Assembly (NCBI GenBank): GCA_950097015.1
Contig: CATNEN010000025.1
Coordinates: 3,697,001-3,761,000, forward strand
DNA length: 64,000 nt
DNA from: Macrostomum hystrix
Lineage: Eukaryota; Platyhelminthes; Macrostomidae
Direction: 5' to 3'
The position numbers and the translations under genes are program-made. Each line of letters opens with the position of its first letter. The first letter of the stretch is position 1. The notes under the pieces are model-generated. The model worked only from the letters and a program-made list of their open reading frames with translations, made no database searches and was not told the origin of the DNA. Below, one piece after another: positions 11,233-21,975 of this stretch.

Positions 11233-13568
11233 CATGGCATAACACACTGAACAGCTGTTCCATGGCATAACACACTGAACAGCTGTTCCATGGCATAACA
11301 CACTGAACAGCTGTTCCATGGCATAACACACTGAACAGCTGTTCCATGGCATAACACACTGAACAGCTGTTCCATGGCATAACACACTGAACAGCTGTTC
11401 CATGGCATAACACACTGAACAGCTGTTCCATGGCATAACACACTGAACAGCTGTTCCATGGCATAACACACTGAACAGCTGTTCCATGGCATAACACACT
11501 GAACAGCTGTTCCATGGCATAACACACTGAACAGCTGTTCCATGGCATAACACACTGAACAGCTGTTCCATTGCATAACACACTGAACAGCTGTTCCATG
11601 GCATAACACACTGAACAGCTGTTCCATGGCATAACACACTGAACAGCTGTTCCATGGCATAACACACTGAACAGCTGTTCCATGGCATAACACACTGAAC
11701 AGCTGTTCCATGGCATAACACACTGAACAGCTGTTCCATGGCATAACACACTGAACAGCTGTTCCATGGCATAACACACTGAACAGCTGTTCCATGGCAT
11801 AACACACAGAACAGCTGTTCCATTGCATAACACACTGAACAGCTGTTCCATGGCATAACACACTGAACAGCTGTTCCATGGCATAACACACTGAACAGCT
11901 GTTCCATGGCATAACACACTGAACAGCTGTTCCATGGCATAACACACTGAACAGCTGTTCCATGGCATAACACACTGAACAGCTGTTCCATGGCATAACA
12001 CACTGAACAGCTGTTCCATGGCATAACACACTGAACAGCTGTTCCATGGCATAACACACTGAACAGCTGTTCCATGGCATAACACACTGAACAGCTGTTC
12101 CATGGCATAACACACTGAACAGCTGTTCCATGGCATAACACACTGAACAGCTGTTCCATGGCATAACACACAGAACAGCTGTTCCATTGCATAACACACT
12201 GAACAGCTGTTCCATGGCATAACACACTGAACAGCTGTTCCATGGCATAACACACTGAACAGCTGTTCCATGGCATAACACACTGAACAGCTGTTCCATG
12301 GCATAACACACTGAACAGCTGTTCCATGGCATAACACACTGAACAGCTGTTCCATGGCATAACACACTGAACAGCTGTTCCATGGCATAACACACTGAAC
12401 AGCTGTTCCATGGCATAACACACTGAACAGCTGTTCCATGGCATAACACACTGAACAGCTGTTCCATGGCATAACACACTGAACAGCTGTTCCATGGCAT
12501 AACACACTGAACAGCTGTTCCATGGCATAACACACTGAACAGCTGTTCCATGGCATAACACACTGAACAGCTGTTCCATGGCATAACACACTGAACAGCT
12601 GTTCCATGGCATAACACACTGAACAGCTGTTCCATGGCATAACACACTGAACAGCTGTTCCATGGCATAACACACTGAACAGCTGTTCCATGGCATAACA
12701 CACTGAACAGCTGTTCCATGGCATAACACACTGAACAGCTGTTCCATGGCATAACACACAGAACAGCTGTTCCATTGCATAACACACTGAACAGCTGTTC
12801 CATGGCATAACACACTGAACAGCTGTTCCATGGCATAACACACTGAACAGCTGTTCCATTGCATAACACACTGAACAGCTGTTCCATGGCATAACACACT
12901 GAACAGCTGTTCCATGGCATAACACACTGAACAGCTGTTCCATGGCATAACACACTGAACAGCTGTTCCATGGCATAACACACTGAACAGCTGTTCCATG
13001 GCATAACACACTGAACAGCTGTTCCATGGCATAACACACTGAACAGCTGTTCCATGGCATAACACACTGAACAGCTGTTCCATGGCATAACACACTGAAC
13101 AGCTGTTCCATGGCATAACACACTGAACAGCTGTTCCATGGCATAACACACAGAACAGCTGTTCCATTGCATAACACACTGAACAGCTGTTCCATGGCAT
13201 AACACACTGAACAGCTGTTCCATGGCATAACACACTGAACAGCTGTTCCATTGCATAACACACTGAACAGCTGTTCCATGGCATAACACACTGAACAGCT
13301 GTTCCATGGCATAACACACTGAACAGCTGTTCCATGGCATAACACACTGAACAGCTGTTCCATGGCATAACACACTGAACAGCTGTTCCATGGCATAACA
13401 CACTGAACAGCTGTTCCATTGCATAACACACTGAACAGCTGTTCCATGGCATAACACACTGAACAGCTGTTCCATGGCATAACACACTGAACAGCTGTTC
13501 CATTGCATAACACACTGAACAGCTGTTCCATGGCATAACACACTGAACAGCTGTTCCATGGCATAACA
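11233..13568. repeat. 2.3 kb minisatellite, 28 bp palindrome-bearing unit
   Basis: About 83 very homogeneous copies of CATGGCATAACACACTGAAC + AGCTGTTC. Each holds the perfect 12 bp palindrome GAACAGCTGTTC with a CAGCTG E-box core, and most have CCATGG at the junction. Sparse variants are CCATTG and ACACACAG. Because 28 is not a multiple of three and the unit has no stops on the minus strand, all three minus frames stay open for 2.6-2.8 kb; these frames are not genes. Confidence 0.98.
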
Positions 13569-13844
13569 AATCGTGGAAGAACAAAATCGTTAAAGTATGA
13601 ACAGGTAAGTATTTCTTTACAAACCACATTTTATGGAATTATTTTTCATTAACTTTCATCTAGTTGAGAGAATTAAATTGGATACATTTTTGCATAGAAA
13701 ATATCCATGTAAGTACGCAACGTTTTTTATTTCATCATTGTAGATTTATTTTTTTATCATTTTTGTAAACAGTATGTGGATGCAAGGGTTGTTAGTTTGT
13801 ATGCACTCATGCCGTTAAGCTGTTAAGTTGATAGTCCTGATAGT
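13569..13844. other. Unique stretch with an isolated donor-like site
   Basis: AT-rich. GAACAG|GTAAGTATTT at about 13600-13614 (+) matches the donor consensus perfectly, but no coding exon can be recognised before it. Confidence 0.3.
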
Positions 13845-14335
13845 TGAAGCATTAAGATAGTTTATCCTAGTTTATCCAAGTCAATTTTTGGTAGTTGAAG
13901 CATTGACCTAGTTTATCCTAGTTTATCCAAGTCAATTCTTGGTAGTTGAAGTATTAAGATAGTTTATCCTAGTTTATCCAAGTCAATTCTTGGTAGTTGA
14001 AGTATTGACCTAGTTTATCCTAGTTTATCCAAGTCAATTTTTGGTAGTTGAAGAATTGACCTAGTTTATCCTAGTTTATCCAAGTCAATTTTTGGTAGTT
14101 GAAGCATTGACCTAGTTTATCCTAGTTTATCCAAGTCAATTCTTGGTAGTTGAAGTATTAAGATAGTTTATCCTAGTTTATCCAAGTCAATTTTTGGTAG
14201 TTGAAGAATTGACCTAGTTTATCCTAGTTTATCCAAGTCAATCCTGGTAGTTTAAGCATTAAGCTAGTTTATTCAGTTTATCCAAGTTTATCCAAGTTTA
14301 TCCAAGTTTATCCAAGTTTATCCAAGTTAATCCGT
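13845..14335. repeat. Minisatellite, about 51 bp unit, ending in 11 bp repeats
   Basis: About eight copies of a unit built of TAGTTTATCCTAGTTTATCC, AAGTCAATTTTTGG and TAGTTGAAGCATTGACC, then five copies of TTTATCCAAGT. It lies directly downstream (minus strand) of the stop codon of the TBATA-like gene, so it may be in its 3'UTR. Confidence 0.93.
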
Positions 14336-14340
14336 GCTTA

Positions 14341-14437
14341 TCAGGCCAGGCGAGTCCAGATCTCCGCCGGTCCTCGACGCGCCCAGACGAGACCCGTCCT
14401 CGCTTCCAGCTTCAGCGCGGGATCCAGCCTGGTGTAC
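14341..14437 (-). CDS. TBATA-like protein, last exon
   Basis: Terminal exon of the minus-strand TBATA-like gene. The acceptor CCGCTTCTCCAG|GTACACC leads into a frame that continues phase 2 from the exon ending at 14607. It reads RYTRLDPALKLEA onward for 31 residues and stops at TGA 14341-14343. The join needs no adjustment, which supports the model. Confidence 0.7.
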
Positions 14438-14606
14438 CTGGAGAAGCGGTAAAAGCGATACAAATTAAATAAAACGAACAGACAGTTTTTCTATATTTTG
14501 TGCATCTTTTTTTACTAATAACAACGTATATTTTAAAAGTAGCTTTAAATATACTTTCAGGTTCTTAAACTTATTATTTTCCTAAAAATGGCTGGCAAAT
14601 GCTCAC

Positions 14607-15267
14607 CTCAATTTCGTTGCAGCTTCGCGAGTACCCGATGTGATCTGTGGCGGCAGAGGAGCTGGCAGCAGCTGCGGCGACAGGAGGCGCCCGCCAGCGG
14701 ACATCGCCGCGGAAGGACTTACCGACGCCGTCTGGGGCCGCAGCAGCCGAATCGGCCAGCCGGATGGTCGACGAGGCGGTCGCCGGCGATCGCTGCCATC
14801 GCTCTCAACTGCACCGCGTTCGCGATCGAAGTCGATCACCAGACGATCGACCCGTTGCTGCTGGCACCATCTGGCTGCAGTCCCTTGAGGAGCTTCCTGT
14901 TGGCGCTGCCGAGTCCAAGCGTCAAGCGCCGTCCTGAGCACTCCAGCTACTAAGGATTTCTCACGTTCGCTGGCTGCGGAGAGCCAGGAGTGCACGACAG
15001 ATGGGTCATCAGTTTGCAGCACCTGGCACAGCAGGCTGAGCACGGCCAGTTCTTGCAGCTCCGCCTCAGCTGCGGCAGCGGCAGCGGCAGGGTCGTCTAT
15101 GGCAGTCGCGTCTCGACACGTTGAACCGTCGCGCGACATCAGCCACGACCGAGACGCTGCTGTTCGACGTCCGTTTCGGCTGGCCGGTGGCACAGCTGCT
15201 GCCGTTGCAGTTTTTGGTCGACGAAAGGACGGAGAGGCCGCTGGATGGGGTGCGGTAAAATCCCTTT
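14607..15267 (-). CDS. TBATA: TBATA (SPATIAL)-like protein, penultimate exon
   Basis: Encodes about 220 residues. Its core, QELAVLSLLCQVLQTDD then SWLSAASEREKSLVAGVL, closely resembles the C-terminal helical segment of TBATA (thymus, brain and testes associated; SPATIAL), a poorly understood protein of vertebrate thymus, brain and testis. The exon starts after acceptor GCTTTCTAATAG (phase 1) and ends at donor TTGAG|GTGAGC (phase 2). Polyalanine and Arg/Ser-rich low complexity flank the conserved block. Family function is uncertain, so only homology is claimed. Plus-strand open frames here are shadows. Confidence 0.75.
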
Positions 15268-15720
15268 CTATTAGAAAGCATAGCAAAAGTACTAATCTTG
15301 TTTCCAAGACTTTAACAGTAGGACTACCAAGCCATTCTCCCCTGAAAATACTTTTAGCTGCGGCCGAATGCTAACAGCGTCGGGTGGCGACTGATTGGTT
15401 GACAGCCTAGGCGAGGGTGTCCTGTGGTTGAGCTGCGCCAAATATTTAGGCTTGATCAGTGAAATTGGAGAAATCTGCGTCAGGTTGTCCATAGTGGCCT
15501 ATTTCCACCTGTTGTAGCCCTTGAAGGTCCAGCAGTCCATCTAGATAGAGGTGGGTGATCACCGAAGTTGGAGATGATGCAGGTACATTCGGGTGACATG
15601 CTGAGAAATTTTGAAGGCCTGGCAAGGCCGCACTGAGGCGCAGTGCTAATTCGTGTATTAGGGTGTATAAAAGTTACTAGCTCTTTTGAGAAAAATCCGA
15701 CTTTCGGCCAGAGACAGTGA

Positions 15721-16038
15721 ATGTCTGGACGGTCTGAAGAGCTTGATTCTTTCAAGTTTCAGAAGATGCGCAACAAAAATTTGGCCTTGTTCTTGTTTGT
15801 ATTCTTGAGAGGTTTGTGTGCTTGCGTTGCTATGTTCGGGTACATTCGTGTACAATACATTTTCAGGGGAGAATTTCTCGCCCCCTTGGTAGTTCTACTG
15901 CCTAACAGTCTTTTTATCGTAATTCAAGTTTCCAATCGGTTGTTCCGATTGATCGGTTACCTGTTCTATGCTCCCGTGTTCGTTATCGTAACAGTAATGC
16001 TAGTCACGTTGATTAAAATATGTGCATTAATTCACTGA
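15721..16038 (+). CDS. Possible small membrane protein
   Basis: An ATG-started 105-codon frame with three hydrophobic stretches: around residues 22-41 (ALFLFVFLRGLCACVAMFGY), 52-68 and 76-101 (LIGYLFYAPVFVIVTVML). The N-terminus is polar and charged. No family is recognised. No promoter, Kozak bias or polyadenylation signal supports it strongly, and it lies antisense in the TBATA-like intron. Chance is a real alternative, since hydrophobic frames arise easily in T-rich DNA. Confidence 0.25.
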   Translation: MSGRSEELDSFKFQKMRNKNLALFLFVFLRGLCACVAMFGYIRVQYIFRGEFLAPLVVLLPNSLFIVIQVSNRLFRLIGYLFYAPVFVIVTVMLVTLIKICALIH

Positions 16039-16155
16039 TTAAAATCGACTAAACAGACAAACGGCAAGGCAAGCGTAGTTAGTTTTTTGAAGTTCACGTG
16101 AATAACGATAGCGAAACAATATATTTAAATTGAATCAAAGATTAATTTTAAGAGT

Positions 16156-16647
16156 TCATTTGCGATAGCCGTAGCTTGAAGAACTGTGGGCGTGGCCGGA
16201 GCCTCCGTGACCGTAGCTATCGTCGCCGTAGCCGTAGCTACCGTAGCTATCGTCGCCGTAGCCGTAGCTACCGTGGCTATCGTCGCCGTAGCCGTAGCTA
16301 CCGTAGCTATCGTCGCCGTAGCCGTAGCTACCTTGGCTATCGTCGCCGTAGCCGTAGCTACCGTGGCTATCGCCATAGCCGTAGCTTTCATAGTAGCTGT
16401 CGCCGTAGCCGTCGCCATGGCTACTTTCGTACTGGTAGTTTCCGTAGCTATCCTTTGGCGCCTTGTAAAGCACCTTCTTCCAGCCGTTCTTCTCCAGGTA
16501 GTGACTAACTAAGTGGGGCTTGCCGTACTTGTCGAATTCTTCCTCCTTAACATCGTCCGGCACAGAGTAATATTTTTGCTTGTAGTTGTGACAATTGGCA
16601 ACGACAACGAAAGCCGCAAGTGCCAACGCAACCGAAGCAAAGCGCAT
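16156..16647 (-). CDS. Secreted Gly/Tyr/Asp-rich repeat protein
   Basis: Complete 163-residue single-exon protein. Residues 1-19 (MRFASVALALAAFVVVANC) form a clear signal peptide. Residues 20-70 are a charged segment with DKYGKPHLVSHYLEKNGWKK. From about 90 on there are tandem repeats of GDDS(H/Q/Y)GSYGY, ending in SSSYGYRK. Such Gly/Tyr repeats are typical of secreted structural, adhesive or cuticle-like proteins, but I recognise no named family. A TATA-like element (16727-16735) lies about 80 bp upstream of the ATG. The gene lies on the same strand inside the TBATA-like intron. The opposite-strand frame rich in RRRSRSYR is a shadow of the repeat codons. Confidence 0.8.
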   Translation of the reverse strand: MRFASVALALAAFVVVANCHNYKQKYYSVPDDVKEEEFDKYGKPHLVSHYLEKNGWKKVLYKAPKDSYGNYQYESSHGDGYGDSYYESYGYGDSHGSYGYGDDSQGSYGYGDDSYGSYGYGDDSHGSYGYGDDSYGSYGYGDDSYGHGGSGHAHSSSSYGYRK

Positions 16648-16726
16648 TTTGAGATTGTTTTTTGAACACGATCAGATAGGTTCAATGCTTATCAGCTGGG
16701 TGCAGTGTGGTCAGACCAGCTGACCG

Positions 16727-16735
16727 CCTTTTATC
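16727..16735 (-). promoter_or_regulatory. TATA-like box of the secreted protein gene
   Basis: GATAAAAGG on the minus strand, about 80 bp before the ATG at 16647, would place the start of transcription near 16703 and give a 5'UTR of about 55 bases. Confidence 0.5.
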
Positions 16736-17295
16736 ATCTCGCGTGAACGGGTGGTGTGGGGTCAGTAAGGAAAGGTTACCTTTCCATTGGTCAACTAAAA
16801 CTGGTTGGGGTGGGTGTTGTCTAGAGGTGGGTTTTAGCCGGCGTTGGAAGGCTGTATAGATAAATAGATAAGGGGGTAGAAGTTTGAATCGCTAAGAGTC
16901 CGCCAGCCAATCAGAAATTGAAAATAAATTTTTAAGCCGAGGCGATTCTTTCAACGCTCGGGGGTGGGTAAGAGAGAACGCGAGAGCGGCGAAAACTGGA
17001 TTCGCCTGGGCAGGCGAATTTGATATGTTGAATTTGTTATTTTTAGCATGTCTTGTTATAATTACAAGCGAAGGTTGTTTACTATTATCAGTTTTAACCT
17101 TCAAACGACCAGCGAGCGAATCATTAAATCAGTGAAGAATTAAAGTGTAAATAAATAAAACTCAATCTACACATAACTTGAGTGTTTAGTGTGTGTTTTT
17201 TATTTCTGTGCTAAAAAACCCTAATTTCTTTCCATTCTCTTCATACTTTTCCTTTTCTCTAGATTTCAAACGAACTATTTACCAGTTAAAGGAAT
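16736..17295. other. Upstream flank of the secreted protein gene
   Basis: No gene recognised. It contains TAAATAAATAAAAC (about 17147-17160, +), a polyadenylation-like run without an associated plus-strand gene. Confidence 0.3.
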
Positions 17296-17299
17296 TATT

Positions 17300-17647
17300 T
17301 ACAGGCGAGTGAGACACTAGCCTGTGAGACACTAGCCTGTGAGACACTAGCCTGTGAGACACTAGCCTGTGAGACACTAGCCTGTGAGACACTAGCCTGT
17401 GAGACACTAGCCTGTGAGACACTAGCCTGTGAGACACTAGCCTGTGAGACACTAGCCTGTGAGACACTAGCCTGTGAGACACTAGCCTGTGAGACACTAG
17501 CCTGTGAGACACTAGCCTGTGAGACACTAGCCTGTGAGACACTAGCTGTGAGACACTAGCCTGTGAGACACTAGCCTGTGAGACACTAGCCTGTGAGACA
17601 CTAGCCTGTGAGACACTAGCCTGTGAGACACTAGCCTGTGAGACACT
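17300..17647. repeat. Minisatellite, 15 bp unit, at the start of the TBATA-like intron
   Basis: About 23 almost perfect copies of GAGACACTAGCCTGT, with one 14 bp copy near 17541. On the minus strand it begins 30 bp after the donor and reads TGTCTCACAGGCTAG, offering two AG acceptor-like sites per unit. The 15 bp length keeps VSHRL / SVSQA frames open. Confidence 0.97.
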
Positions 17648-17677
17648 GAAATGAAAGCGCAAAGCACATTCGCCTAC

Positions 17678-18241
17678 CTGTCTTCCTGTGGGGATTGTCA
17701 TTGCTCTCATGCAGCACAGAGTACTGTTTAGCGAATCCGCGTAACACCTCCTGGTGCTTGCAGCCCAGCTGGTCCCAGAAGTTGTCATATTTATCTCTAG
17801 CGTCGCCTTCGCCATCGTCAAACAGCCGCTGTTGATTTAGTCGATATCGTCGAGTTCTGGCGGCGATGACGGCGGCATAATCGAGCCCGTTCAGCGTGTC
17901 CAGCGGTTGCCACAGAGTGTTGACATTCTGGAGCCAGCACTGAGTGTTCGGATCGCTAGCTGCTGAAGCTTGGCCAGGATCTTCCAGCATGTCGATGACT
18001 GGAGGGCCGCGTACACTAGCCAGGTGGCGACAGTTGGATGGATGCGGCCGGTGACCGCCAATCACACAGGCCATTCTGGCACCTGAAGGTGGCTCATAAT
18101 TAGCCACGCTTGCCTGTTGCTGCTGCTGCTGCTGCTGCTGCTGTGGAATCTGCAGCTCCAAGAAGCTGCGAACAAACAGACTGGCCGGATCAGCGTGTGG
18201 CAGCTGCTGAGCCATCTGGCTTATAATTTTGTCGCAGATTT
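17678..18241 (-). CDS. TBATA: TBATA-like protein, upstream exon
   Basis: About 188 residues. The block GHRPHPSNCRHLASVRGPPV resembles the HPHP...H...L.G.PV signature of the TBATA N-terminal domain. An eight-to-ten-glutamine run precedes it (CAG/CTG run at 18115-18142). The exon ends at donor GACAG|GTAGG in phase 1, matching the phase of the exon at 15267. The 5' limit is set by acceptor CTTTGCCCTCTAG (phase 1); the open frame continues upstream to about 18446, so a start inside it, such as the ATG of MSVKHSIF, is also possible. From this boundary the three exons give about 440 residues. Confidence 0.6.
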
Positions 18242-18524
18242 CTAGAGGGCAAAGATTTTCTTGGTCTTCTTTTTTATGGCTTCTTCTGTCTCTGCCCCCT
18301 CTCTCTCTTTCTCTTTCCTGGTGTATTTCGCTATGAGTTTCAGAGACAGTCAAAGAGATAGGAAAGATGGAATGCTTAACACTCATCTCTATTGTTCTCG
18401 CTCTAAGCGAGCACTGCTGCACTAAACAAGTTTTTATAGTCTTCACCAGTTGGCATGGCTCTTGTTGAACGGGTCAGACAATGCACGGCTATGAGACTGC
18501 AATAAGGACTGTGTACTACCCTTG

Positions 18525-21500
18525 GGGATTTAGTAGGATTAATGTGGGATTTGGTAGGATTGATGTGGCATTTGGTAGGATTGATGTGGGATTCAGTAGG
18601 ATTTGTGTGGGATTTAGTAGGATTGGTGTGGAATCCAGCAGGATTGTTGTGGGATTTGGTAGGATTAATGTGGGATTTGGTAGGATTGGTGTGGAATCCA
18701 GCAGGATTGGTGTGGGATTCAGCAGGATTGGTGTGGGATTTGGTAGGATTAATGTAGGATTCGGTAGGATTGATGTGGGATTTGGTAGGATTGTTGTGGG
18801 ATTTGGTAGGATTGATGTGGGATTTGGTAGGATTGTTGTGGGATTTAGTAGGATTAATGTGGGATTTGGTAGGATTAATGTAGGATTCGGTAGGATTGAT
18901 GTGGGATTTGGTAGGATTGATGTGGCATTTGGTAGGATTGATGTGGGATTCAGTAGGATTTTTGTGGGATTTAGTAGGATTGGTGTGGAATCCAGCAGGA
19001 TTGGTGTGGGATTCAGCAGGATTGGTGTGGGATCCAGCAGGATTGTTTTGGGATTTGGTAGGATTAATGTGGGATTTGGTAGGATTGTTGTGGGATTTGG
19101 TAGGATTGATGTGGAAATTGGTAGGATTGATGTGGGATTTGGTAGGATTGATGTGGGATTCTGTAGGATTGATGTGGGATTTGGTAGGATTGTTGTGGGA
19201 TTTGGTAGGATTGATGTGGGATTTGGTAAGATTGATGTGGGATTTGGTAGGATTGATGTGGGATTTGGTAGGATTGTTGTGGGATTTGGTTGGATTGATG
19301 TGGGATTTGGTAGGATTGATGTGGGATCCAGCAGGATTGATGTGGGATTTGGTAGGATTGATGTGGGATCCAGCAGGATTGTTATAGGATTTGGTAGGAT
19401 GATTGTGGGATTTGGTAGGATTAATGTGGGATTTGGTAGGATTAATGTGGGATTTGGTATGATTAATGTGGGATTTGGTAGGATTGATGTGGGATCCAGC
19501 AGGATTGATGTGGGATTTGGTAGGATTAATGTGGGATTTAATAGGATTGATGTGGGATTTGGTAGGATTGTTGTGGGATTTGGTAGGATTGATGTGGGAT
19601 TTGGTAGGATTGATGTGGGATTCAGTAGGATTTTTGTGGGATTTAGTAGGATTGGTGTGGAATCCAGCAGGATTGGTGTGGGATTCAGCAGGATTGGTGT
19701 GGGATCCAGCAGGATTGTTTTGGGATTTGGTAGGATTAATGTGGGATTTGGTAGGATTGTTGTGGGATTTGGTAGGATTGATGTGGAATTTGGTAGGATT
19801 GATGTGGGATTTGGTAGGATTGATGTGGGATTTGGTAGGATTGTTGTGGGATTTGGTAGGATTGATGTGGGATTTGGTAGGATTGATGTGGGATTTGGTA
19901 GGATTGATGTGGGATTTGGTAGGATTAATGTAGGATTTGGTAGGATTGATGTGGGATTTGGTAGGATTGATGTGGCATTTGGTAGGATTGATGTGGGATT
20001 CAGTAGGATTTTTGTGGGATTTAATAGGATTGGTGTGGAATCCAGCAGGATTGGTGTGGGATTCAGCAGGATTGGTGTGGGATCCAGCAGGATTGTTTTG
20101 GGATTTGGTAGGATTCATGTGGGATTTGGTAGGATTGTTGTGGGATTTGGTAGGATTGATGTGGAATTTGGTAGGATTGATGTGGGATTTGGTAGGATTG
20201 TTGTGGGATTTGGTAGGATTGATGTGGGATTTGGTAGGATTGATGTGGGATTTGGTAAGATTGATGTGGGATTTGGTAGGATTGATGTGGGATTTGGTAG
20301 GATTGTTGTGGGATTTGGTAGGATTGATGTGGGATTTGGTAGGATTGATGTGGGATCCAGCAGGATTGATGTGGGATTTGGTAGGATTGATGTGGGATCC
20401 AGCAGGATTGTTTTAGGATTTGGTAGGATGATTGTGGGATTTGGTAGGATTAATGTGGGATTTGGTAGGATTAATGTGGGATTTGGTAGGATTAATGTGG
20501 GATTTGGTAGGATTGATGTGGGATCCAGCAGGATTGATGTGGGATTTGGTAGGATTGATGTGGGATCCAGCAGGATTGTTATAGGATTTGGTAGGATGAT
20601 TGTGGGATTTGGTAGGATTAATGTGGGATTTGGTAGGATTAATGTGGGATTTGGTAGGATTAATGTGGGATTTGGTAGGATTGATGTGGGATCCAGCAGG
20701 ATTGATGTGGGATTTGGTAGGATTAATGTGGGATTTGGTAGGATTGATGTGGGATTTGGTAGGATTGTTGTGGGATTTGGTAGGATTGATGTGGGATTTG
20801 GTAGGATTGATGTGGGATTTGGTAGGATTGATGTGGGATTCAGTAGGATTGTTGTGGGATTTGGTAGGATTGATGTGGGATTTGGTAGGATTAATGTGGG
20901 ATTTGGTAGGATTGATGTGGGATCCAGCAGGATTGATGTGGGATTTGGTAGGATTGATGTGGGATCCAGCAGGATTGTTTTAGGAATTGGTAGGATGATT
21001 GTGGGATTTGGTAGGATTAATGTGGGATTTGGTAGGATTAATGTGGGATTTGGTAGGATTGATGTGGGATTTGGTAGGATTGATGTGGGATTCAGTAGGA
21101 TTTTTGTGGGATTTGGTAGGATTGGTGTGGAATCCAGCAGGATTGATGTGGGATTCAGCAGGATTGTTGTGGGATTTGGTAGGATTGGTGTGGGATTCAG
21201 CAGGATTGGTGTGGGATCCAGCAGGATTGGTGTGAGATTCAGCAGGATTGATGTGGGATTTAGTAGTACTGATGTGGGATTCAGTAGGATGTGGGATTCA
21301 GTAGGATGTGGGATTCAGTAGGATGTGGGATTCAGTAGGATGTGGGATTCAGCAGGATTGGTGTGGGATTCAGCAGGATTGGTGTGGTATTCAGTAGGAT
21401 TGGTGTGGTATTCAGTAGGATTGGTGTGGTATTCAGTAGGATTGGTGTGGGATTCAGCAGGATTGGTGTGGGATTCAGCAGGATTGGTGTGGGATTCAGC

Positions 21501-21715
21501 AGGATTGGTGTGGTATTCAGTAGGATTGGTGTGGTATTCAGTAGGATTGGTGTGGGATTTAGCAGGATTGGTGTGGGATTCAGTAGGATTGATGTGGGAT
21601 TTAGTAGTACTGATGTGGGATTCAGTAGGATGTGGGATTCAGCAGGATTGGTATGGTATTCAGTAGGATTGGTGTGGGATCCAGCAGGATTGATGTGGGA
21701 TTCTGCTGTTTTTCA
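18525..21715. repeat. 3.2 kb minisatellite, 21 bp unit
   Basis: About 150 copies of GTGGGATTTGGTAGGATTGA(T) with recurring variants (TTCAGTAGG, CCAGCAGG, ATTAATGTG, ATTGTTGTG). Blocks of variants recur in order (e.g. near 18961, 19621, 20001, 21085), indicating higher-order structure. Right-hand units switch to GTGGTATTCAGTAGG. The frames of INPTKSH and WDLVGLM repeats on both strands are artefacts. Confidence 0.98.
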
Positions 21716-21975
21716 AAACTATGACTGGACTGACATATTTAAAATAAAACTTTCTTTTCTTACAGCTCAGAGTGCTAAAATGCCATGTAATACTTCTAGT
21801 AGTTTTATTAGACTTTTATTTTATTTTTTTATTTCAGGTTTCGGAGGCATTCATGCGTAACCAATTTTAGCGCCCAAAACTGGAAAGTGCACTAAAATAC
21901 GCATTGCATGTAAAATTCGTAGTTATTTTTCAGCACAAATACCTCTTTCTACACCTTATCAGCTTTGTCTTGCAG
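21716..21975. other. AT-rich stretch with acceptor-like tracts
   Basis: TTTCTTTTCTTACAG (about 21751-21765) and TTTTTTTATTTCAG (about 21825-21838) look like acceptors, but no exon with a good donor follows either. Confidence 0.3.

Larger units (their letters stand above)
15268..17677 (-). other. Intron of the TBATA-like gene (holds other candidate genes)
   Basis: Bounded by donor GACAG|GTAGGCG (17677 side) and acceptor TTTCTAATAG (15268 side), both phase 1. It contains the 15 bp array, a nested same-strand gene (16156-16647) and a possible plus-strand small membrane protein (15721-16038). Confidence 0.65.

Noticed and set aside
10981-13568. CRISPR-like array
   Set aside because: No unique spacers between repeats; the units are directly adjacent and the DNA is eukaryotic.
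10805-13629. Three overlapping minus-strand open frames of about 870-940 codons
   Set aside because: They are the three frames of the stop-free 28 bp array; all give the same GTAVQCVM / WNSCSVCYAM / EQLFSVLC text.
16176-16512. Plus-strand frames of RRRSRSYR (SR-protein-like) and VAVATVAIVA repeats
   Set aside because: They are the complement of the Gly/Tyr/Asp codons of the secreted protein, which has a signal peptide and TATA-like box on the minus strand.
18403-21860. Very long open frames on both strands (571 and 946 codons)
   Set aside because: Artefact of the 21 bp unit, which is a multiple of three and stop-free; low complexity without start or splice context.
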